32,481 nucleotides of DNA from JBFELO01 sp041552055 (GTDB taxonomy: Bacteria > Acidobacteriota > Thermoanaerobaculia > Thermoanaerobaculales > Sulfomarinibacteraceae), in the NCBI GenBank assembly GCA_041552055.1, contig JBFELO010000045.1:1-32481 (forward strand). The letters are read 5' to 3'. Below the pieces are notes generated by a model. That model ran no database searches. It was not told the origin of the DNA and worked only from the letters and a program-made list of their open reading frames with translations. Of this stretch, positions 1 through 6,550 are shown one piece after another; positions within the stretch are counted from its first letter, which is position 1; every line of letters begins with the position of its first letter. The position numbers and the translations under genes were made by a program.

Positions 1-19
1 CCATCGCTCGGGGAGAAGG

Positions 20-40
20 AATCTTCAATCTTGAATCTTC
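20..40. repeat. Three tandem 7-bp repeats (AATCTTS)
   Basis: Three consecutive heptamers, AATCTTC, AATCTTG and AATCTTC, run exactly from 20 to 40 and abut the outer end of the left inverted-repeat arm that begins at 41. No coding role is visible. It is one of several intergenic arrays with a 7-bp period in this window. Confidence 0.75.
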
Positions 41-175
41 GGTTCATCCGGAATTCCGTGGGATGAGATAGCCAACGGCGGCAGAGACGGCATCCAGCGG
101 CAGGGTCAGCAGCCGGCGGCAGGGTTCAGTATTAGCGGCGGCCTTCAGGGGCAGAAGTCGGATGTAGCGACGACG
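41..175 (+). repeat. Left arm of long imperfect inverted repeat flanking the four-helix-bundle gene
   Basis: This stretch aligns to the reverse complement of 628-740. Matching blocks include TCATCCGG near the outer end, a GGCAGGGTCAGCAGCC block at 99-114, GGGTTCAGT at 122-130, and GGCAG.TGTCGG-like and GCGACG blocks toward the inner end. A gap of about 18 nt after 130 is needed to align the inner third. With the right arm it encloses only the four-helix-bundle pseudogene, so the unit is about 700 bp. Such arms could form a long RNA or DNA hairpin. Confidence 0.7.
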
Positions 176-187
176 GCATGACCCCTT

Positions 188-234
188 CGGGTCGTTCATA
201 TCGGGGAGTTTTTGGCGGGAATATGAACGACCCG
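188..234 (+). promoter_or_regulatory. Perfect 14-bp inverted repeat before the four-helix-bundle start
   Basis: CGGGTCGTTCATAT at 188-201 is perfectly repeated in inverse at 221-234, with a 19-nt spacer. The right arm ends where the GGAGGTG ribosome-binding site (234-240) begins, ten bases before the ATG at 244. It may be an operator for the encoded protein or an mRNA hairpin controlling access to the ribosome-binding site. The symmetry is seen; the function is inferred. Confidence 0.6.
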
Positions 235-243
235 GAGGTGACC

Positions 244-597
244 ATGCCCGAACGCCGCGCCAACAGCAACCTCATTGCCCATGAGAAGGCACTCGAAGCA
301 GCGGGCACCGCCATCAAGCTCGTCCTAAGGGTCCCGGCTCCTCTGAAACCTATTGCCGATCAAGTGATTCGCTCAGCAAGCTCGGTGCCCGCCAACCTGG
401 CAGAAGGCCACGGTAGGGTCGGTCGCGACCGGGCGCACTGCTAGAGAATCGCCTATGCCTCGGCCAAGGAGGTCGACAGCCACCTGCGGCTCCTCGCCGC
501 TGCAGGTGCAGTCAACCGAACTACAGCAGACATCGCTCTCGATGGCTTCGATCAAGTGCGAGCCATGACGTGGCGCCTACTCAACCCGCAATCCTGA
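244..597 (+). pseudogene. Four helix bundle protein (23S rRNA intervening-sequence protein family), interrupted by an amber codon
   Basis: The frame from the ATG at 244, preceded by GGAGGTG at 234-240, encodes a small helical protein with the family hallmark SVPANLAEGHGR followed by GRDR. A TAG at 442-444 stops it after GRDRAHC. The same frame continues directly with RIAYASAKEVDSHL and ends at the TGA at 595-597, giving a full-length product of about 117 codons of normal family layout. One TGG-to-TAG change would explain the stop; family members often have an aromatic residue there. ATG 223 is an alternative start but lies within an inverted-repeat arm. The family occurs in intervening sequences of some 23S rRNA genes and as the accessory protein of diversity-generating retroelements; its biochemical role is poorly known. 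Suppression or stop-codon reassignment is possible, but every other gene here ends normally, so I favour a recent nonsense mutation. Confidence 0.75.
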
Positions 598-627
598 TCA
601 TCGGCGTGTCCAACCATTCGCCAGGGA

Positions 628-740
628 TCCGTCGCTGCGTCCGACATCTGCCACTGAACCCGCCGCTGGCTGCTGACCCTGCCCCTGTCCTCTGTCGCTG
701 CAGCTGCCGACTACTTCATCTCATCGAATCCCGGATGACC
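628..740 (-). repeat. Right arm of long imperfect inverted repeat flanking the four-helix-bundle gene
   Basis: The reverse complement of this stretch matches 41-175 along most of its length, including ACTGAACCC at 653-661, the GCTGCTGACCCTGCC block at 669-683, and CCGGATGA near 731-738 at the outer end. It begins about 30 bp after the end of the broken gene and stops about 45 bp before the radical SAM stop codon. No other gene is visible at 598-785. Confidence 0.7.
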
Positions 741-785
741 CTAACCTGGAGCCGGCTGGGTGGTGGCGACGCGGTCCCCGGACCC

Positions 786-1718
786 CTACTTGTTGATGAT
801 CTTCCGCGCGACCTGTTTCACCGGTAGGACGCGATCCAGCTTGTGCCCGATCTGCGTGAGCTTGTCGAGGACGATCGCGGTGCCAGTGGATTCGCGATAG
901 CACTCGCCGCAGCGGGGCAGGGTCTCCCAGTCCTTGTTCTTGAAGGCATCCATGTAGCCGGTCACCGTGTCCGATTCCAGGATCTCGCGAACGGTCTGTG
1001 TCTTCATGTCGCCGATCGGCTGGGCGCCGTCGTAGTCGTAGCAGCAGTGGGTCACGCTGCCGTCCGCCAGCACGATGAACCAGCGGAACGGATAGCCCTG
1101 GAAGCACCCGTGGTACGCCTGGTGGAATTCGGTGGCCTCCGACGTGTCCATGCCCTCGCAGGTCTTCTCGATGACGTACGCCTGCGGGTATTCATCAAGG
1201 TCGAAGAACTCCTCGAACTCGCGCACCGTCTCCTTGGAGGTCTGCAGCGCGATCATGCGCTGGATCTCCACCCGGATGTCGTGCCCTCTGGAGACCTCGA
1301 GGAACGTCCGGATGTTGTCCACGACCTGGTCGAACTTGCCGCCCCGGCGCACCTGCGGATAGACCTCCGGGTTGATGGTGTCGACACACAGTCGGATCCG
1401 CTCGAGTGAGGTGTCGAGAAGCTCACGACCGTACTCCTCGTCGAGCATCATGACGTTGGTCGACACCGAGCAGCCCGGGAACAGGTCGATCGCCTCGGCC
1501 AACCGCGGGTAGAGCAGCGGCTCGCCCATCTCGTGCAGCCACGACACCGTGATCCCGACGTCACGGAAGTCGGCCGCCACCCTCTCCACCAGCCACCACG
1601 GCATGTCGCCTTCGGCCCGGTCGAGGTTGCCCATCGGACACATCCCGCAGCGCAGGTTGCACCGGTTGGTGAGCTCGACCGCAACCTTGGCGGTGTGAAT
1701 GTCGAGAATCGGTCTCAC
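786..1718 (-). CDS. Radical SAM protein with C-terminal SPASM-like cysteine cluster
   Basis: The 310-residue protein has the radical SAM CxxxCxxC motif at Cys20, Cys24 and Cys27, which binds a [4Fe-4S] cluster that cleaves S-adenosylmethionine, and a GEP motif at 65-67 in the SAM-binding region. The C-terminal third has further cysteines at 205, 225, 226, 270 and 273 and the pattern LADGSVTHCCYDYDG, typical of SPASM or twitch domains that hold auxiliary clusters. The substrate is unknown. No precursor peptide or second maturase is adjacent, so peptide modification cannot be assumed. The start is GTG 1718 with no Shine-Dalgarno; an extended -10-like TGCTAAAGT lies 6 nt upstream, so the mRNA may be leaderless. 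It is transcribed alone, with repeat copy A in its upstream spacer. Confidence 0.88.
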   Translation of the reverse strand: MRPILDIHTAKVAVELTNRCNLRCGMCPMGNLDRAEGDMPWWLVERVAADFRDVGITVSWLHEMGEPLLYPRLAEAIDLFPGCSVSTNVMMLDEEYGRELLDTSLERIRLCVDTINPEVYPQVRRGGKFDQVVDNIRTFLEVSRGHDIRVEIQRMIALQTSKETVREFEEFFDLDEYPQAYVIEKTCEGMDTSEATEFHQAYHGCFQGYPFRWFIVLADGSVTHCCYDYDGAQPIGDMKTQTVREILESDTVTGYMDAFKNKDWETLPRCGECYRESTGTAIVLDKLTQIGHKLDRVLPVKQVARKIINK

Positions 1719-1724
1719 GCAGGT

Positions 1725-1733
1725 ACTTTAGCA
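1725..1733 (-). promoter_or_regulatory. Extended -10 promoter box of the radical SAM gene
   Basis: On the minus strand TGCTAAAGT lies 6 nt before the GTG start at 1718, placing the expected transcription start at or next to the start codon. No -35 match is clear at the usual spacing. No GGAGG-like site is present. Confidence 0.5.
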
Positions 1734-1789
1734 CGAAGACGTTTCGAGGATCGAGGATGGGTGCCCGGACCACTGTCAGTTCTCAGCAA

Positions 1790-1825
1790 GGGGTCAGGGG
1801 CCCGGGAACCGGGTTCGGGACCCTC
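1790..1825. repeat. Degenerate 7-bp GGGRACC-type repeat tract
   Basis: Units GGGGTCA (1790-1796), GGGGCCC (1797-1803) and GGGAACC (1804-1810) follow one another in exact 7-bp register. A 6-bp unit and a longer degenerate unit follow. Similar tracts occur at 4206-4246 and 10200-10255. Confidence 0.55.
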
Positions 1826-1961
1826 GGGCTTCCCGGGCGATGAGGTCCCGCGCCCCCCTCCCACTCGCAGTACGCTCGTCATCCTCATCGTCATCGCTCG
1901 CCACGACAGAACCGGTAGGCGCGCAGACCTCTGCGAGCCCTTCTCCGTCTGCGCCTTCCGC

Positions 1962-2045
1962 GGGTGCCCCCTTGGACAATGTTGGGCCCCGACCGGCCTT
2001 CTCACGCCGGTCGAGGAGTTCCCAACATTGTCAACGACGGCACCC
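1962..2045 (+). repeat. Dispersed intergenic stem-loop repeat, copy A
   Basis: The outer arms GGGTGCC (1962-1968) and GGCACCC (2039-2045) enclose the inner arms GACAATGTTGGG (1975-1986) and CCCAACATTGTC (2021-2032), which pair perfectly over 12 bp. The variable loop contains its own perfect 7-bp stem, CGACCGG (1990-1996) with CCGGTCG (2007-2013). Core length is 84 bp. Less conserved flanks extend the resemblance to other copies to roughly 1876-2095. Confidence 0.85.
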
Positions 2046-2246
2046 CGCACGTCGTGCCCTCTTCGGTCCGTCAGGCAACGTCACGACTGATTCGGGATGC
2101 GAGGGGCGCGCATGGAGCTGCGCGTCTACATTTGTGCCTGGACTCCATGTCATCGGGAGCTTCGAGCAGGTGATTCCTGCCGATCGGTGGCGCGGTGAAC
2201 CGCAGCCAAGGATGCGTTCACAGGACGCGTGGGCGGGACCGGATCC

Positions 2247-3026
2247 TCATCCGCGGACTCCGAGCCACTCTGGCAAATCGGCGATCGAGTCCAGCACCGC
2301 GTCGGGCGGACGCTCGAGCGCCGCGAGGTCCTTTTCGCGGAACGTACCCGTTCGCACCGCCACCCCCAGGCATCCGGCGTCGTGGCCGCCCAGCACGTCG
2401 TTGACCGGGCTGTCTCCAACCACGACGATCCGCCCCGGCGGCACACCGAGAGACGCCGTCGCGGTCTCGAAGAACGCCCGGCTCGGCTTGCCCACCAGCA
2501 CCGCCTGCTGACCGGTGGCGTACTCGAGCGCGGCAACGAACGGCCCGGCGTCCAGCTGCAGGCCCCGGCCGGCATCCCAGCTGCGGTTCTTCTGGATCGC
2601 GACCAGTCGAGCACCGTTGGTGATGGCGCGGAACGCGGTGTTGAGCACCTCGAAGGTCCACGCCTCGGCCAGGTCGCCGACCACGACGTGATCCGGCTCG
2701 CGGTCGTTCCGCTCGAACCCGGCAAACTCCTCGAACGTCGCCTCAGCGAGCAGGAGTGACACCCGCCTCGCGCCCTGTTGTTCGAGCCACCGCGCGGCCG
2801 CCACCGGTGCGGTGTGGAGCTCGTCGGCCGAGATCTCGAAGCCCATCCGCCCGAGCCGCGTCACGAGGGCCGACCGGGGTCGGCGGGTGGTGTTGGTCGC
2901 GAAGAACAGCGGGATGCCCGCGGTGCGCAATGCGGCCACCGCCGCCGGCGCGTCCGGCACCTCCCGGTCGCCGACGTACAGCGTGCCGTCAAGATCGATG
3001 ATGCAGCCGTCGGCGCGCTTTGTCAT
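2247..3026 (-). CDS. HAD-superfamily hydrolase, class IIA
   Basis: The product of about 259 residues begins MTKRADGCIIDLDGTLYVGD. DLDGT is the HAD motif I with nucleophile and acid/base aspartates. It continues with FATNTTRRPRS (motif II), LVGKPSR (motif III lysine) and VVVGDSPVNDVLGGHDAG (motif IV metal-binding aspartates). Spacing and the cap between motifs II and III fit the IIA (NagD, PGP, HDHD2-like) subfamily, which are phosphatases acting on small phosphorylated metabolites. The exact substrate cannot be told. The start at 3026 gives a 4-bp ATGA overlap with the stop of rnd and sits just behind GGAGGAGG, so translation is probably coupled to rnd. A longer frame upstream to 3077 exists but would overlap rnd. 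Confidence 0.88.
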   Translation of the reverse strand: MTKRADGCIIDLDGTLYVGDREVPDAPAAVAALRTAGIPLFFATNTTRRPRSALVTRLGRMGFEISADELHTAPVAAARWLEQQGARRVSLLLAEATFEEFAGFERNDREPDHVVVGDLAEAWTFEVLNTAFRAITNGARLVAIQKNRSWDAGRGLQLDAGPFVAALEYATGQQAVLVGKPSRAFFETATASLGVPPGRIVVVGDSPVNDVLGGHDAGCLGVAVRTGTFREKDLAALERPPDAVLDSIADLPEWLGVRG

Positions 3027-4153
3027 GCCTCCTCCAGCGCCTCGACGAAACGATCTCCCAACGCCTCCAGCCGCCATCCTGTGAGGCCCGCTGCTTCGAG
3101 CGCGGCACGGCTGTCACCGGCGGCTGCGATCTCAAGCACCGTGGCCTTGGGACAGACCAGTCCGGGCTGGAGGTCCAGCTCGGCCGCGACCTCGTCGCGC
3201 ACCTCGGACAGACGTTTCATGCGACGGCGGACCGTGGCCGGCGGCTGTGGTTCTCGAGGTGCCGACCGACGGCGCGGTGCGCTGCGTGGCTTCTGCAGCT
3301 GGCGCAGGACAGCTCGGCCCCAGCGGCGGACGAAGCGTGCTCCAAGTCCGCTGACCCGGGCCATCTCTTCCATGTCCTGCGGCGGATCGAGCGCCAGCTC
3401 CAGCATGGGCCGGTTGCCGAGGACCTTGAACGGCGGCAGGTCACGGCGCTGCGCCTCCCGGTCGCGCCACTGAAACAGGTCGTACATCCGGTCTCGGGCG
3501 GCCCCCGCCAGCGATCGTGCCCCCTTGATGCGCTCGAACGCCAGTGGGTCCTGTGCCGGCGCGTTGTACCGAACCTGTTCGAGCTTGCGAAAATCCTCCT
3601 CGGCCCAGGGCCAGCGGCCGACCTCTTCCAGTCGCGACCGCAACCGATCGGCGAGTGGAATCAGATAGGCGGTGTCCGCGGCCGCATAGGCCAGCAGCTC
3701 CGGCGACAGCGGTCTCCTCCCCCAGTCGGCCCGTTGGTGTTTCTTGTCGAGCTCGAGGTCGAACTCGAGCTCGAGCAGGGCGCCGAGACCAGTCTTCGGT
3801 TCCCCCAACAGCTGGGCCATGACCTGGCTGTCCTCGAGCCCGGTGACGCGGGCGCCATAGTCCCGATCGAGCACTCGCAGATCGTAGTCGGCGCCGTGCA
3901 TCACGACCGCCACCGACGGATCGGCAACCGCTGTCCACAGGGGATTCAGCCGGTCCGGGCCGAGGGCGAGCGGATCGATGATGAAGTGGGTGTCGTCCGC
4001 CGAGATTTGGATCAGGCACACCTTGTGAAAGTAGGAGTGGAGCGAGTCGGCCTCGGTGTCGAGCGCGATGCGTCCGCCGGATACGCACGCCCGTGCCACA
4101 GTGACCACGCCGTCGGCAGAGTCGATCCACTCTGGTCTGGTGTCGTCGAGCAT
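3023..4153 (-). CDS. rnd: Ribonuclease D (3'-5' exoribonuclease)
   Basis: The 376-residue protein carries the DEDDy exonuclease signature: Asp32 and Glu34 in LDTEAD, Asp91 in HGADYD, and the YxxxD motif with Tyr156 and Asp160 in YAAADTAYLIPL. An HRDC-like helical region follows (about 215-290), then a basic Pro/Arg-rich linker (RRRSAPREPQPP) and a second HRDC-like region at the C-terminus. RNase D trims 3' ends of tRNA precursors and other small structured RNAs, using two metal ions. The start ATG at 4153 has no Shine-Dalgarno but TGATACCAT lies 6 nt upstream, suggesting a leaderless transcript. It forms a two-gene operon with the overlapping HAD hydrolase. Confidence 0.93.
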   Translation of the reverse strand: MLDDTRPEWIDSADGVVTVARACVSGGRIALDTEADSLHSYFHKVCLIQISADDTHFIIDPLALGPDRLNPLWTAVADPSVAVVMHGADYDLRVLDRDYGARVTGLEDSQVMAQLLGEPKTGLGALLELEFDLELDKKHQRADWGRRPLSPELLAYAAADTAYLIPLADRLRSRLEEVGRWPWAEEDFRKLEQVRYNAPAQDPLAFERIKGARSLAGAARDRMYDLFQWRDREAQRRDLPPFKVLGNRPMLELALDPPQDMEEMARVSGLGARFVRRWGRAVLRQLQKPRSAPRRRSAPREPQPPATVRRRMKRLSEVRDEVAAELDLQPGLVCPKATVLEIAAAGDSRAALEAAGLTGWRLEALGDRFVEALEEA

Positions 4154-4159
4154 TGCAGG

Positions 4160-4168
4160 ATGGTATCA
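4160..4168 (-). promoter_or_regulatory. Extended -10 promoter box of rnd
   Basis: On the minus strand TGATACCAT ends 6 nt before the ATG of rnd (4153). The predicted transcription start coincides with the start codon, and there is no ribosome-binding site in between. Confidence 0.5.
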
Positions 4169-4205
4169 GAGGAGTGGATGGCAGCCGTCTACGAATCGTG
4201 ATCAA

Positions 4206-4246
4206 GGGACCCGGGAACCGGAACCGGGACCAGGGGACCGGGCCCC
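4206..4246. repeat. 7-bp GGGACC-type tandem repeat tract
   Basis: Units GGGACCC, GGGAACC, GGAACC (6 bp), GGGACCA, GGGGACC and GGGCCCC follow directly. Five of the six units are exactly 7 bp. It lies about 40 bp upstream of the rnd -10 box. Confidence 0.6.
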
Positions 4247-4357
4247 TGCCCGCCGAAAAGCTGCGGTTTACTCCACCGACACGTGCACGCGCGAAGTGGG
4301 CGCCTCGTGTGTCAGGAGGCCGACCCGAACGGCAGGCCGCCGACATCGCCTCCTGCG

Positions 4358-4442
4358 GGGTGCCGTCTTTCACAATGTTGGGACCACAGTCGCCATGGCG
4401 GGGCGTTTCTTCCGGGTCCCAACATTGTGACAGGGGGCACCC
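4358..4442 (-). repeat. Dispersed intergenic stem-loop repeat, copy B
   Basis: Same family as copy A but in the opposite orientation. The inner arms CACAATGTTGGGACC (4371-4385) and GGTCCCAACATTGTG (4415-4429) pair perfectly over 15 bp. The outer arms are GGGTGCC (4358-4364) and GGCACCC (4436-4442). The loop has only a weak internal pairing (CGCC with GGCG). It sits between divergent genes, where a transcription terminator would not be expected. Confidence 0.85.
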
Positions 4443-4585
4443 GCGGGGAAGGCGCCGGGGAGAGGGCGCGCTGCAGCTACGCCGGTTTCGCCGATCGAGA
4501 GGTCTTCTGCGAGCTTTCTGTATCACTCGGCAACGAGGTCATGAACGGCGTGAAGAAGAAAACACAGTGTCAGTCGAGAGATCAC

Positions 4586-4620
4586 CTTTGCGCCCTCTTT
4601 GCGTCTTAGCGTCTTCGCGG
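4586..4620. repeat. Short direct-repeat tract (CTTTGCG-like units)
   Basis: CTTTGCGCC, CTCTTTGCGT, CTTAGCGT and CTTCGCGG follow one another with a period of 8-10 bp. The tract ends about 55 bp before the proC start. It differs in composition from the surrounding GC-rich sequence. I see no promoter or coding function in it. Confidence 0.6.
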
Positions 4621-4674
4621 TTCACACGCCTCTGCCACGTGTTACCCTGAGCGATCCGTGTTCGGGAGGCGACA

Positions 4675-5520
4675 ATGGCACTGCGCAACAAACGGCTCGC
4701 ATTCATCGGCTGCGGCGCCATGGCCGAGGCAATGGTCAAAGGTTTGCTGGTCAAAGAACTGGTGAGCCCGGAGCAGATCGTCGCCAGTAACCCCAGAGAG
4801 GAACGGGTGCAGGAGCTCGTAGACCGCTACGCAATTCGTGCGACCACCAGCAATCGGGAGGCCGCGTCCGGCGCCTCGATCGTGAACGTGGCGGTCAAGC
4901 CTCAGTTCTTCGGGGAGGTCGTGGAGGATCTGGAGTCCGCCTTGGATCCGTCGACGTTGGTGCTGACGATTGTTGCGGGCGTCAAGATGAAACGCGTGGC
5001 CGACAGCCTGGGGACGCCCAAGGTGGTGCGCGTGATGCCGAACACGCCCGGTCAGATCGGCCGCGGCATCTCGGTGTGGACAGCAACCGGAGCCGTGGAT
5101 GATGCAGAGTACGACCGAACCCGGGCAATCCTCTCCGCCCTGGGGAGCGAGGTCTACGTGACCCATGAGGACGAGCTCGACATGGCGACCGCGCTCAGCG
5201 GTACCGGACCGACCTACGTGTTCCTGTTCATGGAGGCACTGGTCGACGCGGGGGTTCACATGGGTTTCTCGCGCAGGGTCGCGACCAGGCTCGTCTCGGA
5301 GACGATCCTCGGATCTGTGGAGTACGCAGCATCGACCACCGATCACCTGGCAAAGCTCCGCAACCAAGTGACGTCCCCCGGCGGGACCAGCGCCGAGGCC
5401 GTCTACGAGCTCGAACGGGGCCGGCTCCGGACCGTGCTGACGGACGCGGTGTGGGCGGCCTACCGCCGAAGCGTGCAGCTCGGCGAGATGGTGAAGCCCG
5501 ATCACGAAGAGAGGCAGTGA
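4675..5520 (+). CDS. proC: Pyrroline-5-carboxylate reductase
   Basis: This 281-residue enzyme makes the last step of proline synthesis, the NAD(P)H-dependent reduction of 1-pyrroline-5-carboxylate to L-proline in the cytoplasm. The N-terminal Rossmann motif is IGCGAMAEAMVKGL. The central region has VVRVMPNTPGQIGRG, and the C-terminal dimer and active-site region has ALSGTGPTYVFLFMEALVDAG and QVTSPGGTSAEAVYEL, all classic ProC blocks. Length is normal. The ATG at 4675 follows GGGAGG by 5 nt, and TGTTACCCT about 30 nt upstream may be an extended -10 box. It stands alone; repeat copies B and C lie on either side. Confidence 0.95.
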   Translation: MALRNKRLAFIGCGAMAEAMVKGLLVKELVSPEQIVASNPREERVQELVDRYAIRATTSNREAASGASIVNVAVKPQFFGEVVEDLESALDPSTLVLTIVAGVKMKRVADSLGTPKVVRVMPNTPGQIGRGISVWTATGAVDDAEYDRTRAILSALGSEVYVTHEDELDMATALSGTGPTYVFLFMEALVDAGVHMGFSRRVATRLVSETILGSVEYAASTTDHLAKLRNQVTSPGGTSAEAVYELERGRLRTVLTDAVWAAYRRSVQLGEMVKPDHEERQ

Positions 5521-5907
5521 GGGCCACCGCCCGCCCGCTCATCGTCTCCATCCTCATCGTACGCTCGGCTTCGGTTCGCGACGCTCTCCCCAGTTCGACG
5601 CGCCCTCTCCCCGGCGCCTTCCCCGCGGGTGCCCCCTGAGACAATGCAGGGACCAATGGAACCCTCCAACCGGCGATGGTGCTCCCAACATTCGCAAAGA
5701 CGGCACGCCCGCACGAGGCGCTGTCAATGATCTGCCGGTCGCTTCGACCGCCCGACACCCCAAGCGTCGTCTCAGCGACCCGAGTCCCTTCTTCCGATTG
5801 GAATGGTGGATTCGATCGCGGTGGAGATTCGGGCGCGAATCGAAACGTGCGTGGACCCGGGGCCGACGAACCGCGGGTCCACATTTTCTCTGCAACCGAT
5901 GCGCGCG
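5521..5907. other. 387-bp spacer between convergent genes
   Basis: The spacer between proC and the minus-strand exported protein holds a CATCCTCATCG-like tract (about 5538-5565) and stem-loop repeat copy C with its flanks (to about 5760). From there to 5907 nothing recognisable is seen. No intrinsic terminator with a T-run is evident. Confidence 0.55.
5627..5708 (+). repeat. Dispersed intergenic stem-loop repeat, copy C (degenerate)
   Basis: Same orientation as A and D. The outer arms GGGTGCC (5627-5633) and GGCACGC (5702-5708) carry one mismatch. The inner arms ACAATGCAGGGACC and CTCCCAACATTCGC are eroded, so this is the least perfect copy. The loop has a short TGGA/TCCA stem (5657-5660 with 5665-5668). 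Flanking blocks CGCCCTCTCCCCGGCGCC (5601-5618) and GACCGCCCGACACCC (about 5747-5761) resemble those of copies B and E. Confidence 0.8.
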
Positions 5908-6435
5908 TCACCGAGGGGGAATCAGCGCGTACAGACGGAAGGCCGGGATCAGGAGCTGGACCCTAGCGGCGGCTCGCACCACGTGGTACTTGCGGTGCTG
6001 GTCTACGGTCAGGATGCCGTGTTCGAAGCCATCCACGTAGTCACGGTGGAGCCAGAGCAGCTCCTCGAGCAGGCCGTGCCGCTCGATCGCGTATTCGCCG
6101 ACGACGTCGGCGTCCGGATCACCCGACTCGAACAGGGTCTTGAGCTCTTCATTGATTTCCTGCACGCGGTCGCGCAGCGGTCCGGACAGGGCCGTGGTCT
6201 CGTCGATCAAGACGTCCCAGGCTTCGATCTGGGCCTCGCTCAGGTCGAAGTATTCGATGATGGCGGTCTTGGCGTGGTCAGGTACCGATCCCTTGGTGTT
6301 CGCGAGCTGTAGCAGGTCACCGGGACCGTCGAAGCCGGGGGCACCGTCGCCCGGGCCCGAGACGAGCGCTCCGGCATACGCCGCTGCCGGCAGCGCGAGG
6401 GTGATCAGCAGCGCAACGATCGGGATTCTCTTCAT
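5908..6435 (-). CDS. Small exported helical protein, Spy/CpxP-like
   Basis: The 175-residue product begins MKRIPIVALLITLALPAAAYA, a typical Sec signal peptide with AYA cleavage. The mature part is highly charged and predicted largely helical. Blocks such as FDLSEAQIEAWDVLIDETTA and VQEINEELKTLFESGDPDADVV (shown only in part in family terms) and VDQHRKYHVVRAAAR resemble the LTxxQ-type segments of the Spy/CpxP periplasmic stress-chaperone family. That family match is moderate and from pattern only. The start at 6435 is set by AAAGGAG 6-7 nt upstream and by the signal peptide; the open frame extends further to 6660 but would cover nfuA. It is divergent from nfuA with a 115-bp spacer. Confidence 0.7.
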   Translation of the reverse strand: MKRIPIVALLITLALPAAAYAGALVSGPGDGAPGFDGPGDLLQLANTKGSVPDHAKTAIIEYFDLSEAQIEAWDVLIDETTALSGPLRDRVQEINEELKTLFESGDPDADVVGEYAIERHGLLEELLWLHRDYVDGFEHGILTVDQHRKYHVVRAAARVQLLIPAFRLYALIPPR

Positions 6436-6452
6436 GATGTGCTCCTTTCTTC

Positions 6453-6467
6453 GGTCGACATTCGACC
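6453..6467. promoter_or_regulatory. Palindrome upstream of the exported-protein gene
   Basis: GGTCGA-CAT-TCGACC forms perfect 6-bp inverted arms just upstream of the ribosome-binding site of the minus-strand gene, in the divergent spacer with nfuA. It could be an operator or a leader hairpin. No regulator can be assigned. Confidence 0.35.
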
Positions 6468-6493
6468 TTGAGACGTCGGCCGTGGGGCTGGGG

Positions 6494-6528
6494 TTGACAG
6501 CAGGACAATCGACGGCTGACGGTATAGA
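6494..6528 (+). promoter_or_regulatory. Possible nfuA promoter elements
   Basis: TTGACA (6494-6499) and TATAGA (6523-6528) lie upstream of nfuA. Their 23-bp spacing is too long for a standard sigma-70 pair. TATAGA alone is well placed for a leader of about 15-16 nt that includes the AAGGGAG ribosome-binding site. Only the -10 element is suggested. Confidence 0.3.
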
Positions 6529-6550
6529 CTCTGGGGCGAAGGGAGTGTCC

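Larger units (their letters stand above)
1719..2246. other. 528-bp spacer without a gene
   Basis: The spacer between the HAD hydrolase stop and the radical SAM start holds the radical SAM promoter, two TCGAGGA heptamers (1744-1757), a GGGRACC-type tract (1790-1825), a CATCCTCATCG-like tract (about 1876-1901) and stem-loop repeat copy A (core 1962-2045). From about 2096 to 2246 I see no gene or clear signal. Confidence 0.6.
4154..4674. other. 521-bp spacer between divergent rnd and proC
   Basis: It contains, in order, the rnd promoter, a GGGACC-type heptamer tract (4206-4246), stem-loop repeat copy B (4358-4442), a CTTTGCG repeat tract (4586-4620) and the proC promoter and ribosome-binding site. 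No open frame here looks like a real gene. Confidence 0.6.

Noticed and set aside
598..785. Possible tRNA or small RNA gene in the spacer
   Set aside because: The only secondary structure is explained by the long inverted repeat; no cloverleaf or T-loop consensus was found.
786..1718. A peptide (RiPP) maturation cluster around the radical SAM/SPASM gene
   Set aside because: No short precursor gene, transporter or second maturase is adjacent. The neighbours are a repeat-flanked pseudogene and an unrelated HAD-rnd pair.
3020..4201. Long plus-strand open frame opposite rnd
   Set aside because: It is a GC-driven shadow. The opposite strand has full DEDD motifs and a normal RNase D layout, while this frame shows no domain pattern.
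4358..4442. Repeat copies as ordinary Rho-independent terminators
   Set aside because: Copy B lies between divergent genes, and none of the five copies is followed by a T-run in the needed direction.
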